From positions 1-37,771 of the forward strand of contig JAUIHQ010000006.1 of the NCBI GenBank assembly GCA_030432155.1: DNA of 37,771 nucleotides, in the 5' to 3' direction. The notes under the pieces were generated by a model, which searched no databases, was not told where the DNA came from, and worked only from the letters and a program-made list of their open reading frames with translations. The translations under genes and the position numbers were made by a program. The first letter of the stretch is position 1. Each line of letters starts with the position of its first letter. The DNA is from a bacterium (lineage in GTDB: Bacteria > Verrucomicrobiota > Kiritimatiellia > CAIVKH01). This document shows positions 24,204-33,759 of this stretch, piece after piece.

Positions 24204-24884
24204 ATGAACGCCAAGCATTCAGCTGCCGTCGCGGGACTGGCCGGCTGCCTTTTGTTGTGCCCATGGGCAGGAAAGGCGGCGGTCCTCCTGCAGGATGATT
24301 TCGACGACCAGCCGGTGGGGTCGGGGAACCCGGATGATTTCATTGCCTTCGGCGCCGGCCTCGCCGACCGGGGCATTACCAGTCTTGATGCGGTATCCGC
24401 CCCCAACTCCGCTTACCTGTCGGTAAATTTTGACAATGGCTTTGCCGGGATGATCCGCCTTCCCTTTTCACCCTATGTCACCCTCAGCAATATCAGCGTT
24501 GCCGTGCGTGCAACCTCTGATCTGAGTTCGAACCTTGGTATGTTCGGGTTTCAGCTTGTGGATGCCGACGGGACCGCGGCTCGCACCCAGACCGGCGACC
24601 TGCTCAGTCCTTCGACCGCCTTCCAGGTATTCGAACAGGATGCGTCAGCCATCAATCTTATCACGTCCCCGGGGTCCATCGCCGGCCTGGACACCACGCG
24701 GATCGTTCAGTTCGGTTTCCTTGTCCTCGACCGCGGGGATCTCTCCGGCGCCGCTTCGTTCTATATGGATGATCTGGAGCTCGAAGGCTGGGTGATACCC
24801 GAGCCCGGAACCATCGCTTTCCTGCTTATCGGCCTTGGCATGATGGCCCGGCTTCGCCACCGGACAACCCCCGCTACGGCCTGA
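24204..24884 (+). CDS. PEP-CTERM sorted exported protein (paralogue B)
   Basis: Signal peptide; C-terminal VIPEPGTIAFLLIGLGMMARLRHR; DADGT..RT..GDL.SP.T..Q.F pattern shared with paralogue A. Confidence 0.85.
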   Translation: MNAKHSAAVAGLAGCLLLCPWAGKAAVLLQDDFDDQPVGSGNPDDFIAFGAGLADRGITSLDAVSAPNSAYLSVNFDNGFAGMIRLPFSPYVTLSNISVAVRATSDLSSNLGMFGFQLVDADGTAARTQTGDLLSPSTAFQVFEQDASAINLITSPGSIAGLDTTRIVQFGFLVLDRGDLSGAASFYMDDLELEGWVIPEPGTIAFLLIGLGMMARLRHRTTPATA

Positions 24885-24958
24885 TGATACCCAACCCGCT
24901 CATCGAAAAGCAGATGCGAAGCCGATAAAAACGTTTTACTAAATCCGCCACCCCCGGT

Positions 24959-25459
24959 ATGTTTTCCCGCATGAATGAGGAACACATGTCTGTTTTCGGG
25001 GGCAGCCGCCTGCTCAAGGCGAGCCGGAACATGGAGATCATCTGCGACGGAGTGAAGGACTTCCGCCAACTCTACAGGATGCGGGATGAGGCGGGGCTGC
25101 AGATGACGAAGGTATCGGTGCAGGCGTTGCAGAGCCTGGTCGATATCTACGCGGACCGGTCCATGAACGAAGCCATGGCGATGCACAAGCTCAACCTGGC
25201 CAAGGCGGACTGCCAGGAGCTGTTGCTGGATGTTGAAGACTTTCTTCACCAGCACCATCTGGATCAATGGTCGCCGGATGAGGATCTGGCCAAGCGGGCG
25301 AGGGCGCTTGGCTACATGTCGGACCGGACGTACCAGGTCTACCGGCCGTGGATTCATCACAGCGCGGACGTTGCGGCCAACCTGCTGATCTGCATTCTAC
25401 ATCAGACGACATTTCTACTCGACCGGATCCGTATCGCGCCGCTTCGGGCGGCCGGGTGA
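24959..25459 (+). CDS. Helical protein, four-helix-bundle-like
   Basis: 166 aa, predominantly helical-looking; C-terminal [33 protein letters not shown]; overlaps next gene (TGATG). Confidence 0.55.
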   Translation: MFSRMNEEHMSVFGGSRLLKASRNMEIICDGVKDFRQLYRMRDEAGLQMTKVSVQALQSLVDIYADRSMNEAMAMHKLNLAKADCQELLLDVEDFLHQHHLDQWSPDEDLAKRARALGYMSDRTYQVYRPWIHHSADVAANLLICILHQTTFLLDRIRIAPLRAAG

Positions 25460-26994
25460 TGCTGGCCGATGTCACATCGGGTGCGGTGCTGGGGGTTGAC
25501 GCCTACCCGGTGGAGATTGAAGTCAACGAGGGCGGCGGCGACCCCAAGGTCATCATTGTCGGATTGCCTGACGCCGCGGTGAAGGAAAGCTCGGACCGGG
25601 TCTGGACCGCACTGATCAATTCCGGTTTCGCCCCTCCGATGGGAAAAACCACGGTGAATCTCGCGCCCGCCGATATCAAGAAGGAAGGACCAAGCTTCGA
25701 TCTCCCCATTGCCCTTGGCATGATTGCCGCGTCCGGCGGCATTCCCGCGGAGCGACTGGAAGGGTATTGCATCGTCGGTGAACTGGCCCTGAGCGGGGAG
25801 GTACGCAAGGTGCGAGGTGTTCTGCCGATTGCCATGATGGCGAGGGAGCAGGGGTGCCGGGGGATGATCGTTCCCCTCGCCAACGCCGAGGAGGCCTCGG
25901 TGGTGGAAGGCCTGGCGGTGTATGCCGTGCATACCCTGCGTGAAGCGGCGGAGTTTCTGGCCGGCGATCGCGAGTTGTCCCGTCATGTCGTGGATATGGA
26001 TGAAGTATTCGAGGGGAACGCCCGGTACGACCTCGACTATGCGGACGTGAAGGGGCAGGAGTTTGCCAAACGGGCCATCGAGGTGGCCCTGGCCGGCGGT
26101 CACAACATCCTGTTTGTCGGCCCGCCCGGAACCGGCAAGAGCATGCTCGCCAAGCGCATCCCCACCATTCTTCCGAACATGAGTATCGAGGAAGCGCTTG
26201 AGGCCACCAAGATCCACTCAATCGCCGGTCTGCTTCCGTCGCGAAAAGCACTGGTGGCGAGGCGGCCGTTCCGCACGCCGCATCACACGATCTCCGATGC
26301 CGGCCTCCTCGGCGGAGGTTCGCATCCCATGCCCGGAGAGGTCAGTCTTGCCCATCACGGGGTTCTGTTTCTGGATGAGCTGCCGGAGTTTCACCGCAAC
26401 GTGCTGGAAGTGATGCGCCAACCGCTGGAAGACGGTCAGGTCACGATCTCGCGGGCCGCGGCCAGCGTCACCTTTCCCTGCCGGTTCATGCTCGTGGCGG
26501 CAATGAATCCGTGCCCATGCGGCTATCATGGCGATATCAAGCGCGAGTGCCGGTGTACATCGCTCCAGATCCAGCGCTACCGGTCCAAGATCTCCGGTCC
26601 GCTTCTTGACCGGATCGATATTCACATCGAAGTACCGGCGGTGAGTTACCGGGAACTATCATCGATGGAGCCGGGTGAACCGTCCTCCGCGGTCCGCGGC
26701 CGGGTGGTGCGAACGAGGGAGGTGCAGCGCAAGCGGTTCGGGCGAAGGTCCGGCGTCCGTTGCAACGCGCACATGCGGCCGCGGGATATCCAGAAGCACT
26801 GCGCGTTGGAAGAAACCGCCCGCCACCTGCTGAAGCAGGCAATCAGCGACCTCAACTTCTCCGCCCGCGCCTACGACCGCATCCTCAAGGTCGCCCGCAC
26901 CATCGCCGATCTTGAAGAAACTGAATCCATCCGCGAATCCCACATCTCCGAAGCCATCCAATACCGATCCCTGGATCGCCAGTGGGTGCGGTGA
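25459..26994 (+). CDS. comM: YifB/ComM Mg-chelatase-like AAA ATPase
   Basis: [79 protein letters not shown]. Confidence 0.93.
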   Translation: MLADVTSGAVLGVDAYPVEIEVNEGGGDPKVIIVGLPDAAVKESSDRVWTALINSGFAPPMGKTTVNLAPADIKKEGPSFDLPIALGMIAASGGIPAERLEGYCIVGELALSGEVRKVRGVLPIAMMAREQGCRGMIVPLANAEEASVVEGLAVYAVHTLREAAEFLAGDRELSRHVVDMDEVFEGNARYDLDYADVKGQEFAKRAIEVALAGGHNILFVGPPGTGKSMLAKRIPTILPNMSIEEALEATKIHSIAGLLPSRKALVARRPFRTPHHTISDAGLLGGGSHPMPGEVSLAHHGVLFLDELPEFHRNVLEVMRQPLEDGQVTISRAAASVTFPCRFMLVAAMNPCPCGYHGDIKRECRCTSLQIQRYRSKISGPLLDRIDIHIEVPAVSYRELSSMEPGEPSSAVRGRVVRTREVQRKRFGRRSGVRCNAHMRPRDIQKHCALEETARHLLKQAISDLNFSARAYDRILKVARTIADLEETESIRESHISEAIQYRSLDRQWVR

Positions 26995-27093
26995 TGGGGA
27001 GGGGGGATTGGTTCATTTGGGATTTGATGATTGGGCTGACGTACCGGCCGCCGAAGTCCTGACAAATCTAACGTTGCAGTTCATATTTGTCGT

Positions 27094-27243
27094 ATGAAGT
27101 ACCGGGAACGTGCTCTTGAAAAAGAAGTGTTGAGGGCTTGGGAGGCCTTTTCCGCGATGCTGATAACGGGTCCGCGTCGATCTGGCTAGACCACGCTGCT
27201 GCGAAACGTGAACGCACTGGCCTTCACGTCCAATACTCACTAG
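27094..27243 (+). pseudogene. Remnant of an AAA_14/DUF4143-type ATPase, in-frame TAG at the Walker A lysine position
   Basis: MKYRERALEKEVLRAWEAFSAMLITGPRRSG*TTLLRNVNALAFTSNTH*; GPRRSG-K-TTLL expected, codon 27187-27189 is TAG. Confidence 0.75.
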
Positions 27244-27253
27244 CATCCGGGCC

Positions 27254-28270
27254 ATGGCTCGTACGCCCCCAACCCGGCGCGGGTGGTTCCCGGTCTCTAT
27301 CCTGTCCGTCCTGTTGCTGTTGATCGTCGCTACTGCACTGATTGTCGATCTTGCGTGGAAGGCTTGGTACGCCGGACTTGCCGACACCGGACGCAACCCC
27401 TGGTTCCGCCGTGCATGGTCGGACTATGTCGATCACACCCCGCCCCGCCGTGAAGGCGAACGGCTGATCATCCTGCTTTCCAACTCGCAGGGCTACGGCC
27501 GTGAAATGGCGTGCGAAGATACCTACGCAGGGCAACTGCGATCCCGCTTTGCGGTTGCCGACACTCCGACTCGCATTGTGAACTGGTCGGTCCCGGGCGG
27601 ACAATTCACCGATCTGATCACTCTAGCCGCGGCCGCTCGCAGCAAGCAACCCTCCAGCATCATCGCGGTGGTGTCGCCGGGGTCGTTCACCGTTCCGGAA
27701 AGCGTTGAGCGTGCGCTTGCCCTTTGGGTATCCGATACGTATCGACTACTCGCGGACCCCACAATCCGCGAAGCCTTGCCCGAACCCCTGCTGCAAGAAG
27801 CCCGTGACCTGCGGCTTCGTATCGACATCGCAGCAGGCCGCATGGGCGCCGCCTGGCGGATTCGGACCCTCCCGTCGGCCCTGCTTGCATGTAATCCCTC
27901 CCTGGCTCCGTTCTTTCATCCTCAGGAGTCGATCAACTGGTTCGGTCGCCAGCCCGGCCTTGATGCGTGGACCCCGGTATGGCGGACTTCTCCGAATCGC
28001 ACCTTTGAGATGTGGCGCTATGAGGCCTTTCTCGACCAGCTTACCCAGGCCGCTCCCGTATCGATCCTCATCGATATGCCCCTCACCGAACGGGTTCGCG
28101 CGGGACGCACTACGCCTCCGGACATCCTGGCCGCTGCCGCGGCGGCCCGCGGAGTCAGGTACCTTGACCTATCCGCGGACATTCCCGACCAGAGCTTTAT
28201 CACCGCCACCCACTTGAATCTCGCCGGCCATGATGCGTTTGCCGCCCGACTCGCCAGGGAGCTTCCGTGA
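27254..28270 (+). CDS. SGNH-hydrolase-like membrane-anchored protein, probable partner of MBOAT acyltransferase
   Basis: N-terminal TM; LIILLSNSQGYG block I-like; C-terminal FITATHLNLAGHDAFAARL; 4-nt overlap with MBOAT gene. Confidence 0.65.
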   Translation: MARTPPTRRGWFPVSILSVLLLLIVATALIVDLAWKAWYAGLADTGRNPWFRRAWSDYVDHTPPRREGERLIILLSNSQGYGREMACEDTYAGQLRSRFAVADTPTRIVNWSVPGGQFTDLITLAAAARSKQPSSIIAVVSPGSFTVPESVERALALWVSDTYRLLADPTIREALPEPLLQEARDLRLRIDIAAGRMGAAWRIRTLPSALLACNPSLAPFFHPQESINWFGRQPGLDAWTPVWRTSPNRTFEMWRYEAFLDQLTQAAPVSILIDMPLTERVRAGRTTPPDILAAAAAARGVRYLDLSADIPDQSFITATHLNLAGHDAFAARLARELP

Positions 28271-29691
28271 CGTTTGTATGCCTTGAATTTGCGGTCCTGC
28301 TGGGGGTGTCGTTGATTCTGGTGCGGGCGCTGCCGCGATTCCGGACGGCCGTACTGCTCTTGGCCAGCTATGTGTTCTATGCCTACTGGAATCCCTGGTA
28401 TGCCTTGCTTATTGCGTTCTCCACCGCGATCGACTACGGCGCCGCACGCTGGATCGCGGCTCACGACCGCCCCCGGGATCGCCGCCTCGCCCTTTGGATC
28501 AGCGTGGCCGCCAACCTCGGCATGCTCGGGTATTTCAAATATACCAACTTCGGTTTGCACATCATACACGACCTGCTCGGGGAGGCCGCGTCCCCCCTGC
28601 CGAGCGCCCTCGACCTGATCCTGCCCGTCGGCATTTCCTTCTACACGTTCCAGAGCATGGCTTATACCATCGACGTGTACCGCGGCCGAATCGCCCCCGA
28701 GCGCAATCCCGCCGTGTTTGCCCTGTTTGTATCCTTTTTTCCCCAACTGGTTGCCGGGCCGATTGAGCGGGCCGACCACCTGCTGCCCCAGCTTCGGGTC
28801 CCGGCGCCGTCGGACTCCGGACATTTCGAGGAAGGCCTGCGCCTGTTGCTGTGGGGCCTGGTCAAAAAGCTGGTGGTCGCGGACCGCCTGGTCCTGGCTG
28901 CCATGCCGGTGTTCGAGACCGCTCCCACGCGCGGCGCCGCCGATCTTCTCTATGCAGCGCTGGCGTTGTTTACCATGTTGTATTTTGATTTCTCAGCCTA
29001 CACCGACATGGCACGCGGAACCGCGGTTCTGTTTGGTGTACGCCTGTCGGAAAACTTCCGCCTTCCCCTTGCCGCCACCAGCATCGCCGCGTTCTGGCGT
29101 GGATGGCACATCACCCTGTCGACCTGGGTCAGGGACTACGTCTTCCTTCCCCTGGGCGGTACGAACCCGCGTAATCTTCCGCGCCAGGCCCTGGTAACCC
29201 TGCTGACCATGGGTCTGGTCGGCTTGTGGCATGGCGCCAACTGGACCTATGTCGCCTGGGGTCTTCTGCACGGGGTCTTCATGGTGATCTATCTCCTGTG
29301 GTTCATGGGCATCCGGCGGCGGTTTCGACGCGCATCGCGGATTGCCCGCCATCCTGCCGGCGCCTTCACGGGGTGGGCCCTGACCATGGCGTTGCATGCC
29401 GTCGGCATGGCCTTATTCTTTTCCCCTGACCTCTCCCAGGCCTTTCACATCCTCCGGAGTTTTGTGTCGCCGACCGCCTGGATGGCGCCCCCCCGCGAAC
29501 CCCTGGGGGCGGGGTTTGCAATCCTCATCGTCCTATGGTTGATCCATGCCCGGATGGGAACACGGTTTCCGCTCGAGCGGATAGGGGATCAGTCCGTTGT
29601 ATGGCGTGCCCTGTTTTATGCCGGACTCCTCCTTGCCCTCGCGCTGTTTGCGGTTCCCCGCAGCCACACATTCGTTTACTTTCAATTCTAA
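28267..29691 (+). CDS. MBOAT family O-acyltransferase (AlgI/DltB-like)
   Basis: LPVGISFYTFQSMAYTIDVYRG, FVSFFPQLVAGPIERADHLLPQL, FDFSAYTDMARGTAVLFG, GLWHGANWTYVAWGLLHG. Confidence 0.93.
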   Translation: MTFVCLEFAVLLGVSLILVRALPRFRTAVLLLASYVFYAYWNPWYALLIAFSTAIDYGAARWIAAHDRPRDRRLALWISVAANLGMLGYFKYTNFGLHIIHDLLGEAASPLPSALDLILPVGISFYTFQSMAYTIDVYRGRIAPERNPAVFALFVSFFPQLVAGPIERADHLLPQLRVPAPSDSGHFEEGLRLLLWGLVKKLVVADRLVLAAMPVFETAPTRGAADLLYAALALFTMLYFDFSAYTDMARGTAVLFGVRLSENFRLPLAATSIAAFWRGWHITLSTWVRDYVFLPLGGTNPRNLPRQALVTLLTMGLVGLWHGANWTYVAWGLLHGVFMVIYLLWFMGIRRRFRRASRIARHPAGAFTGWALTMALHAVGMALFFSPDLSQAFHILRSFVSPTAWMAPPREPLGAGFAILIVLWLIHARMGTRFPLERIGDQSVVWRALFYAGLLLALALFAVPRSHTFVYFQF

Positions 29692-29701
29692 CCATCCAGA
29701 T

Positions 29702-30499
29702 ATGAACCCAGAGCCATCATCGAGTGTTCGGTCCCGGTTCTCCGCCGCCGCGCAAACGTATCAGGATGCTTCGCGTCTCCAGGATCGGGTGGCCCGACGA
29801 TTGCTGGAATTGGTTCCTCCGGGTCTGTCGCCGGCCTCGGTTCTGGATGTCGGCTGCGGTTCAGGACGTCTGACGGGCCTCGCCGCAGAGCGATGGCCCG
29901 AGGCCTCGTTGACCGGGGTGGACCTCGCCGAAGGTATGATCGAGGAGGCCGGCAGGCGGTTTCCGTCAACCACCATACAATGGATTCAGGCTGATGCGGC
30001 CACATTCAAGCCCGGGATCCGTTACGACCTTGTGATCAGCAGCAGCGCCCTGCACTGGCTCGATCCATTTGCGGCCGGCCTTCATCATGTCGCCACCCTG
30101 GTCGCCCCCGGGGGGCACCTCGCCCTTGCCGTCATGCTGGATGGAACCCTTGTTGAACTTCACCACGCCCGGAAGGCCGCGGTACCGGGCAAGCCTCCGC
30201 GAAGGCGGCTGCCGACCGGCGACGATTTTGAGGCCGCTCTTCGCGCGATCCCCGACGCACGGGTGCGGCGAATCGAACGCATCATCGTTGAATACGACGA
30301 ACCCTCCGCGGCTCATGTTCTCCGAACTCTGCATGCCATGGGCGTAACCGGCGGTGCGGTTTCCCGCGGTGAGGTTCCGCTGCATCGGGGCGACATCCGG
30401 GCCTTGTGTGCCTACTACGATCACAACTTCCGGTCCCCCGAGGGTGTACGTGTGACCTTCGTCGTCGGGTATGCCCTGGTTAGGTTTAACTCTCATTGA
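29702..30499 (+). CDS. SAM-dependent methyltransferase, BioC-like
   Basis: RSRFSAAAQTYQDASRLQDRVARRL, VLDVGCGSGRLTGLAAERWP, GVDLAEGMIEEA, DLVISSSALHWL. Confidence 0.8.
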   Translation: MNPEPSSSVRSRFSAAAQTYQDASRLQDRVARRLLELVPPGLSPASVLDVGCGSGRLTGLAAERWPEASLTGVDLAEGMIEEAGRRFPSTTIQWIQADAATFKPGIRYDLVISSSALHWLDPFAAGLHHVATLVAPGGHLALAVMLDGTLVELHHARKAAVPGKPPRRRLPTGDDFEAALRAIPDARVRRIERIIVEYDEPSAAHVLRTLHAMGVTGGAVSRGEVPLHRGDIRALCAYYDHNFRSPEGVRVTFVVGYALVRFNSH

Positions 30500-30630
30500 G
30501 ACATCGATCTGCACCTAGTTTGGTCGGCGGCAAAGTAAATTTAAGGAGCATTCTCGCTCGCCTGTTCAAGCATGAAACCATTGCATGAGAACTGTGGTCT
30601 GCGATGATGGAGGGGAAAGGAGATGACGCG

Positions 30631-31176
30631 ATGACGATGAAGGTACTGGTTCCGGTGGCCGAGGGTTGTGAGGAAATGGAGGCGGTGATCCTGGTGGATG
30701 TGTTTCGCCGTGCGGGCTGGGAGGTGACGGCCATGGGCCTGAAGCCGGGCGAGATTACGGCTTCGCGCGGTGTTCGATTGATCCCGGATACGGTGGTGGA
30801 TGATCTTGATGCAAGGTCGTTTGATGTATTGGCGATTCCCGGAGGCAACGGTGGGGTCGAGACGCTGTGCGGTGATGAGCGAATCCTGGACATCGTTCGG
30901 CAGTTTCATGCAGCGAAAAAATGGATCTGTGCGGTATGTGCGGGACCGCTTGTGCTGGATCGCGCGGGCATTCTCGATGGCGTTCCGGTGACGTGCCATC
31001 CATCGGCCGGCAGCAAACTCAAGGGTACGAAACGATCCGATGAACGCATCATACAGCATGAAAACATCATCACCAGCCAAGGTCCGGGTACGACGATGGC
31101 CTTTGCGCTGCATGTTGTTTCCACCCTGGAAAATCCCGAAAAAGCAGGTGAAATCGCCGCTGCCATGGTGTTTTAA
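30631..31176 (+). CDS. DJ-1/PfpI family protein
   Basis: MKVLVPVAEGCEEMEAVILVDVFRRAGWEV, AIPGGNGG, AVCAGPLVLDRAGILDG; AAAGGAG 8 nt before ATG 30631. Confidence 0.9.
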   Translation: MTMKVLVPVAEGCEEMEAVILVDVFRRAGWEVTAMGLKPGEITASRGVRLIPDTVVDDLDARSFDVLAIPGGNGGVETLCGDERILDIVRQFHAAKKWICAVCAGPLVLDRAGILDGVPVTCHPSAGSKLKGTKRSDERIIQHENIITSQGPGTTMAFALHVVSTLENPEKAGEIAAAMVF

Positions 31177-31313
31177 GCCCCTGAAACAAAGAAATACGTG
31201 GAAATCGTCAAAAAAACACTTGTTTTGCGGATCAAGTGCGACACAATCCGAATCACGTTCGATCGCGTGGTGCGAATCAACGAGTTAACCAACGATAGAA
31301 GGAGGCATTCAAC

Positions 31314-31595
31314 ATGGCGTTGACCAAGTCTCAGACGGCCACAAAGCTGGCGGAAGCCACTGGCCTGAGCAAGAAGCAGGTAAACGAGTTCTTTGACGAA
31401 CTGTCAAAGCTCGCCTACAAGGAAGCCAAGAACAGTTTCACGATCCCCGGCATCGGTAAGCTCGTGTTGGTTCATCGCAAGGCTCGCATGGGCCGCAACC
31501 CTGCGACCGGCGAACAGATCAAGATCCCGGCCAAGAAGGTCGTGAAGTTCCGCGTCGCGAAAGCGGCGAAGGACGCGATCCTTCCCAAGAAGTAA
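31314..31595 (+). CDS. HU-family DNA-binding protein
   Basis: 93 aa, FTIPGIGKLVLVHRKARMGRNPATGEQIKIPAKKVVKFRVAKAAKDAI; GGAGG RBS. Confidence 0.95.
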   Translation: MALTKSQTATKLAEATGLSKKQVNEFFDELSKLAYKEAKNSFTIPGIGKLVLVHRKARMGRNPATGEQIKIPAKKVVKFRVAKAAKDAILPKK

Positions 31596-31617
31596 TTCGC
31601 GATTCAGTTCGCAGAAG

Positions 31618-31652
31618 CGGGAGCAGGCGGAAACGCCCGCTCCCGTTTTTTT
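31618..31652 (+). terminator. Rho-independent terminator after HU gene
   Basis: CGGGAGC-a-GGCG-gaaa-CGCC-c-GCTCCCG followed by TTTTTTT. Confidence 0.92.
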
Positions 31653-32005
31653 GTCCTCAGCACTTCTTCCAGGGGTGGTGAATCCCGCCGCCGTCTGGTC
31701 ATCCCCTCTGCCGCTCGGGAACCCGCATGAGCGATGGTGAAACCAGTGGCCACGATGGGAGGTTGAAGGCGCCTGTATGGTGATATTCACAACCGCTTAC
31801 ATTCGGATGGATTACGAAGTTTTCACAGCTTATTCACATGCGAGGCAGGAATCTGTTTATAACTGCCCGGAGGCAGGCTTGCTTTGTAATGCGCTGGTTG
31901 GCAGCGGGATGCGTGAATCATCGGGCGAGGGGCATGCCGCGACGCCTGTCAACAACCCCTTCGAGTTGTTAATAAGTTCCGGTCAAATCCGTTTTACCGG
32001 GGCAA

Positions 32006-33199
32006 TCACCCGACTTCGGCCGGAACTCGGCGCTGGATGAACCGTTGGATGCGGGTCATCGCTTCCTTCAGTTCCTCCATGCCGGTGGCATAGGAACAGC
32101 GAACATGGCCTTCGCCGCAGGCGCCGAAGGCGGAGCCGGGAACGACGGCGACGTTTTCTTCATCGAGCAGTTTCAGCGCGAATTCTTTCGAGGTCAGGCC
32201 GAACTTGTCGATGCGGGGAAAGGCGTAAAAAGCTCCCTTGGGTTTCACGCAAGGTACGCCCATGTCTTCGAACGATCGGTAAATGAAGTTTCGGCGCTGT
32301 TTGTACTCCGCCTTCATTTCCTCGATATCGGACTCAGGCTGTTTCAGCGCTTCGAGGGCCGCTTCCTGGCTGGTGATCGGTGCACAGAGCATCGTGTATT
32401 GATGAATCTTCATCATCGCGCCCACGAGCTGGGCCGGGCCGGCGGCAAAGCCGAGGCGGAATCCGGTCATCGCCCACGCCTTGGAGAATCCGTGAAGGTA
32501 GATCGTACGGTCACGAAGGCCGGGCAGGGAAGAGATCGCGGTATGCCGCCCGTCGTAGGTCAGTTCGCCGTAAATATCATCGGTGATGACGATCAGGTCC
32601 CGCTCCACCGCCAGCTCGCCGATTTCCCTGAGATCGTCTAGGTCCAGCGCCGCCCCGGTGGGGTTGTTGGGGAAGTTCAGCATGATCGCTTTGGTGCGGT
32701 CGGTAAGCTTCTCTTCCACCATCGCCCGGTTCAGGCGGAATCCGGTCTCCTGGGTGGTCTGGATCGCCACCGGCTTTCCGTGGGCAAAGGTGATGATCGG
32801 ATTGTAGGAAACGTAACAGGGTTCGTGATAGATCACTTCATCGCCCGGTTCGAGAATCGCCCTCAGCGCGAGGTCCAGCGCTTCGCTGACGCCCACGGTG
32901 ATGAGGATCTCGTTCTCCGGCCGGTAGAACACATTGTAGGTCCGGTGGAGGTATTCGGCGATCGCCTGGCGAAGCTTGAGCAGCCCGAGGTTCGAGGTAT
33001 AACTGGTCATGCCTCGTTCCAGCGAATAGATCGCGGCCTCGCGGACGTGCCACGGGGTAACGAAATCCGGCTCGCCGATGCCGAGGCTGATCACGTCCTT
33101 CATCGTCGAGACGATCTCGAAGAAGTCGCGAATGCCGGACGGCGGCATGTCCCGGACATGGGACGCGACGTAATTACGGACTGACTTTGAGTCGCTCAT
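32006..33199 (-). CDS. PLP-dependent aminotransferase class I/II
   Basis: LGIGEPDFVTPWHVREAA, LNFPNNPTGA, DDIYGELTYDG, HGFSKAWAMTGFRLGF. Confidence 0.93.
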   Translation of the reverse strand: MSDSKSVRNYVASHVRDMPPSGIRDFFEIVSTMKDVISLGIGEPDFVTPWHVREAAIYSLERGMTSYTSNLGLLKLRQAIAEYLHRTYNVFYRPENEILITVGVSEALDLALRAILEPGDEVIYHEPCYVSYNPIITFAHGKPVAIQTTQETGFRLNRAMVEEKLTDRTKAIMLNFPNNPTGAALDLDDLREIGELAVERDLIVITDDIYGELTYDGRHTAISSLPGLRDRTIYLHGFSKAWAMTGFRLGFAAGPAQLVGAMMKIHQYTMLCAPITSQEAALEALKQPESDIEEMKAEYKQRRNFIYRSFEDMGVPCVKPKGAFYAFPRIDKFGLTSKEFALKLLDEENVAVVPGSAFGACGEGHVRCSYATGMEELKEAMTRIQRFIQRRVPAEVG

Positions 33200-33653
33200 A
33201 CCCTTCTTCCGGTTCCATCATGACCCCGTGATCCTTGTAGGTGCGGAGCATGAAATGGGTGGCGGTGGAGAGGACGCCGGGGATGGTGGCGAGCTTTTCG
33301 GCCACGAAAAAGGCGACGTCCTTGAGGTCCCGGCCCGAAACAAACAACAGAAGGTCGAAGGTTCCGGACATGAGGTACAGGGATTCGACTTCATCGAATT
33401 TGCTGATCCGGTCGGCGATATGATTGAACCCGCCCTCGCGTTCCGGTGTGACCTTGACCTCGATGACTGCGGTGACTTGCCGGATGTCAAGCTGGTCATG
33501 GTTCACGACGGCGCGATAGCCGCGGATAATGCCGGATTTTTCGTACTCCGCGATCCGGGTTTTCACCTCGTCGATGGGGATATCCAGCATCTTCGAGAGG
33601 TTTTCCGGCGTCTCGAGTGCGTTCTTTTTCAACAATTTCAGAAGTTCATCCAT
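33174..33653 (-). CDS. Lrp/AsnC family regulator
   Basis: MDELLKLLKKNALETPENLSKMLDIPIDEVKTRIAEYEKSGIIRGYRAVVN plus ligand-binding ferredoxin-like domain; overlaps aminotransferase start by 26 nt. Confidence 0.9.
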   Translation of the reverse strand: MDELLKLLKKNALETPENLSKMLDIPIDEVKTRIAEYEKSGIIRGYRAVVNHDQLDIRQVTAVIEVKVTPEREGGFNHIADRISKFDEVESLYLMSGTFDLLLFVSGRDLKDVAFFVAEKLATIPGVLSTATHFMLRTYKDHGVMMEPEEGYERLKVSP

Positions 33654-33759
33654 GGTATACCTGCCTGCGTGAAAAGAGCCGCAACGTAACAAAGGCGGGT
33701 TGGAAGCGTCCAGAGCAATTCCATGGCGGCGAGGGACGGGCCCGAATCCGCACCCCGAT

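Noticed and set aside
24959-25459. Diversity-generating retroelement accessory protein (Avd-like four-helix bundle)
   Set aside because: No reverse transcriptase, template or variable repeat in the window; the helical-bundle resemblance alone is not enough.
31700-32005. Chromosomal replication origin
   Set aside because: Flanking genes are convergent, no dnaA/dnaN/gidA nearby, and boxes are imperfect; kept only as a DnaA-box-cluster finding.
31777-32040. 87-aa plus-strand ORF in the HU/aminotransferase spacer
   Set aside because: No domain, no RBS, runs into the aminotransferase; the region looks like regulatory or repeat DNA instead.
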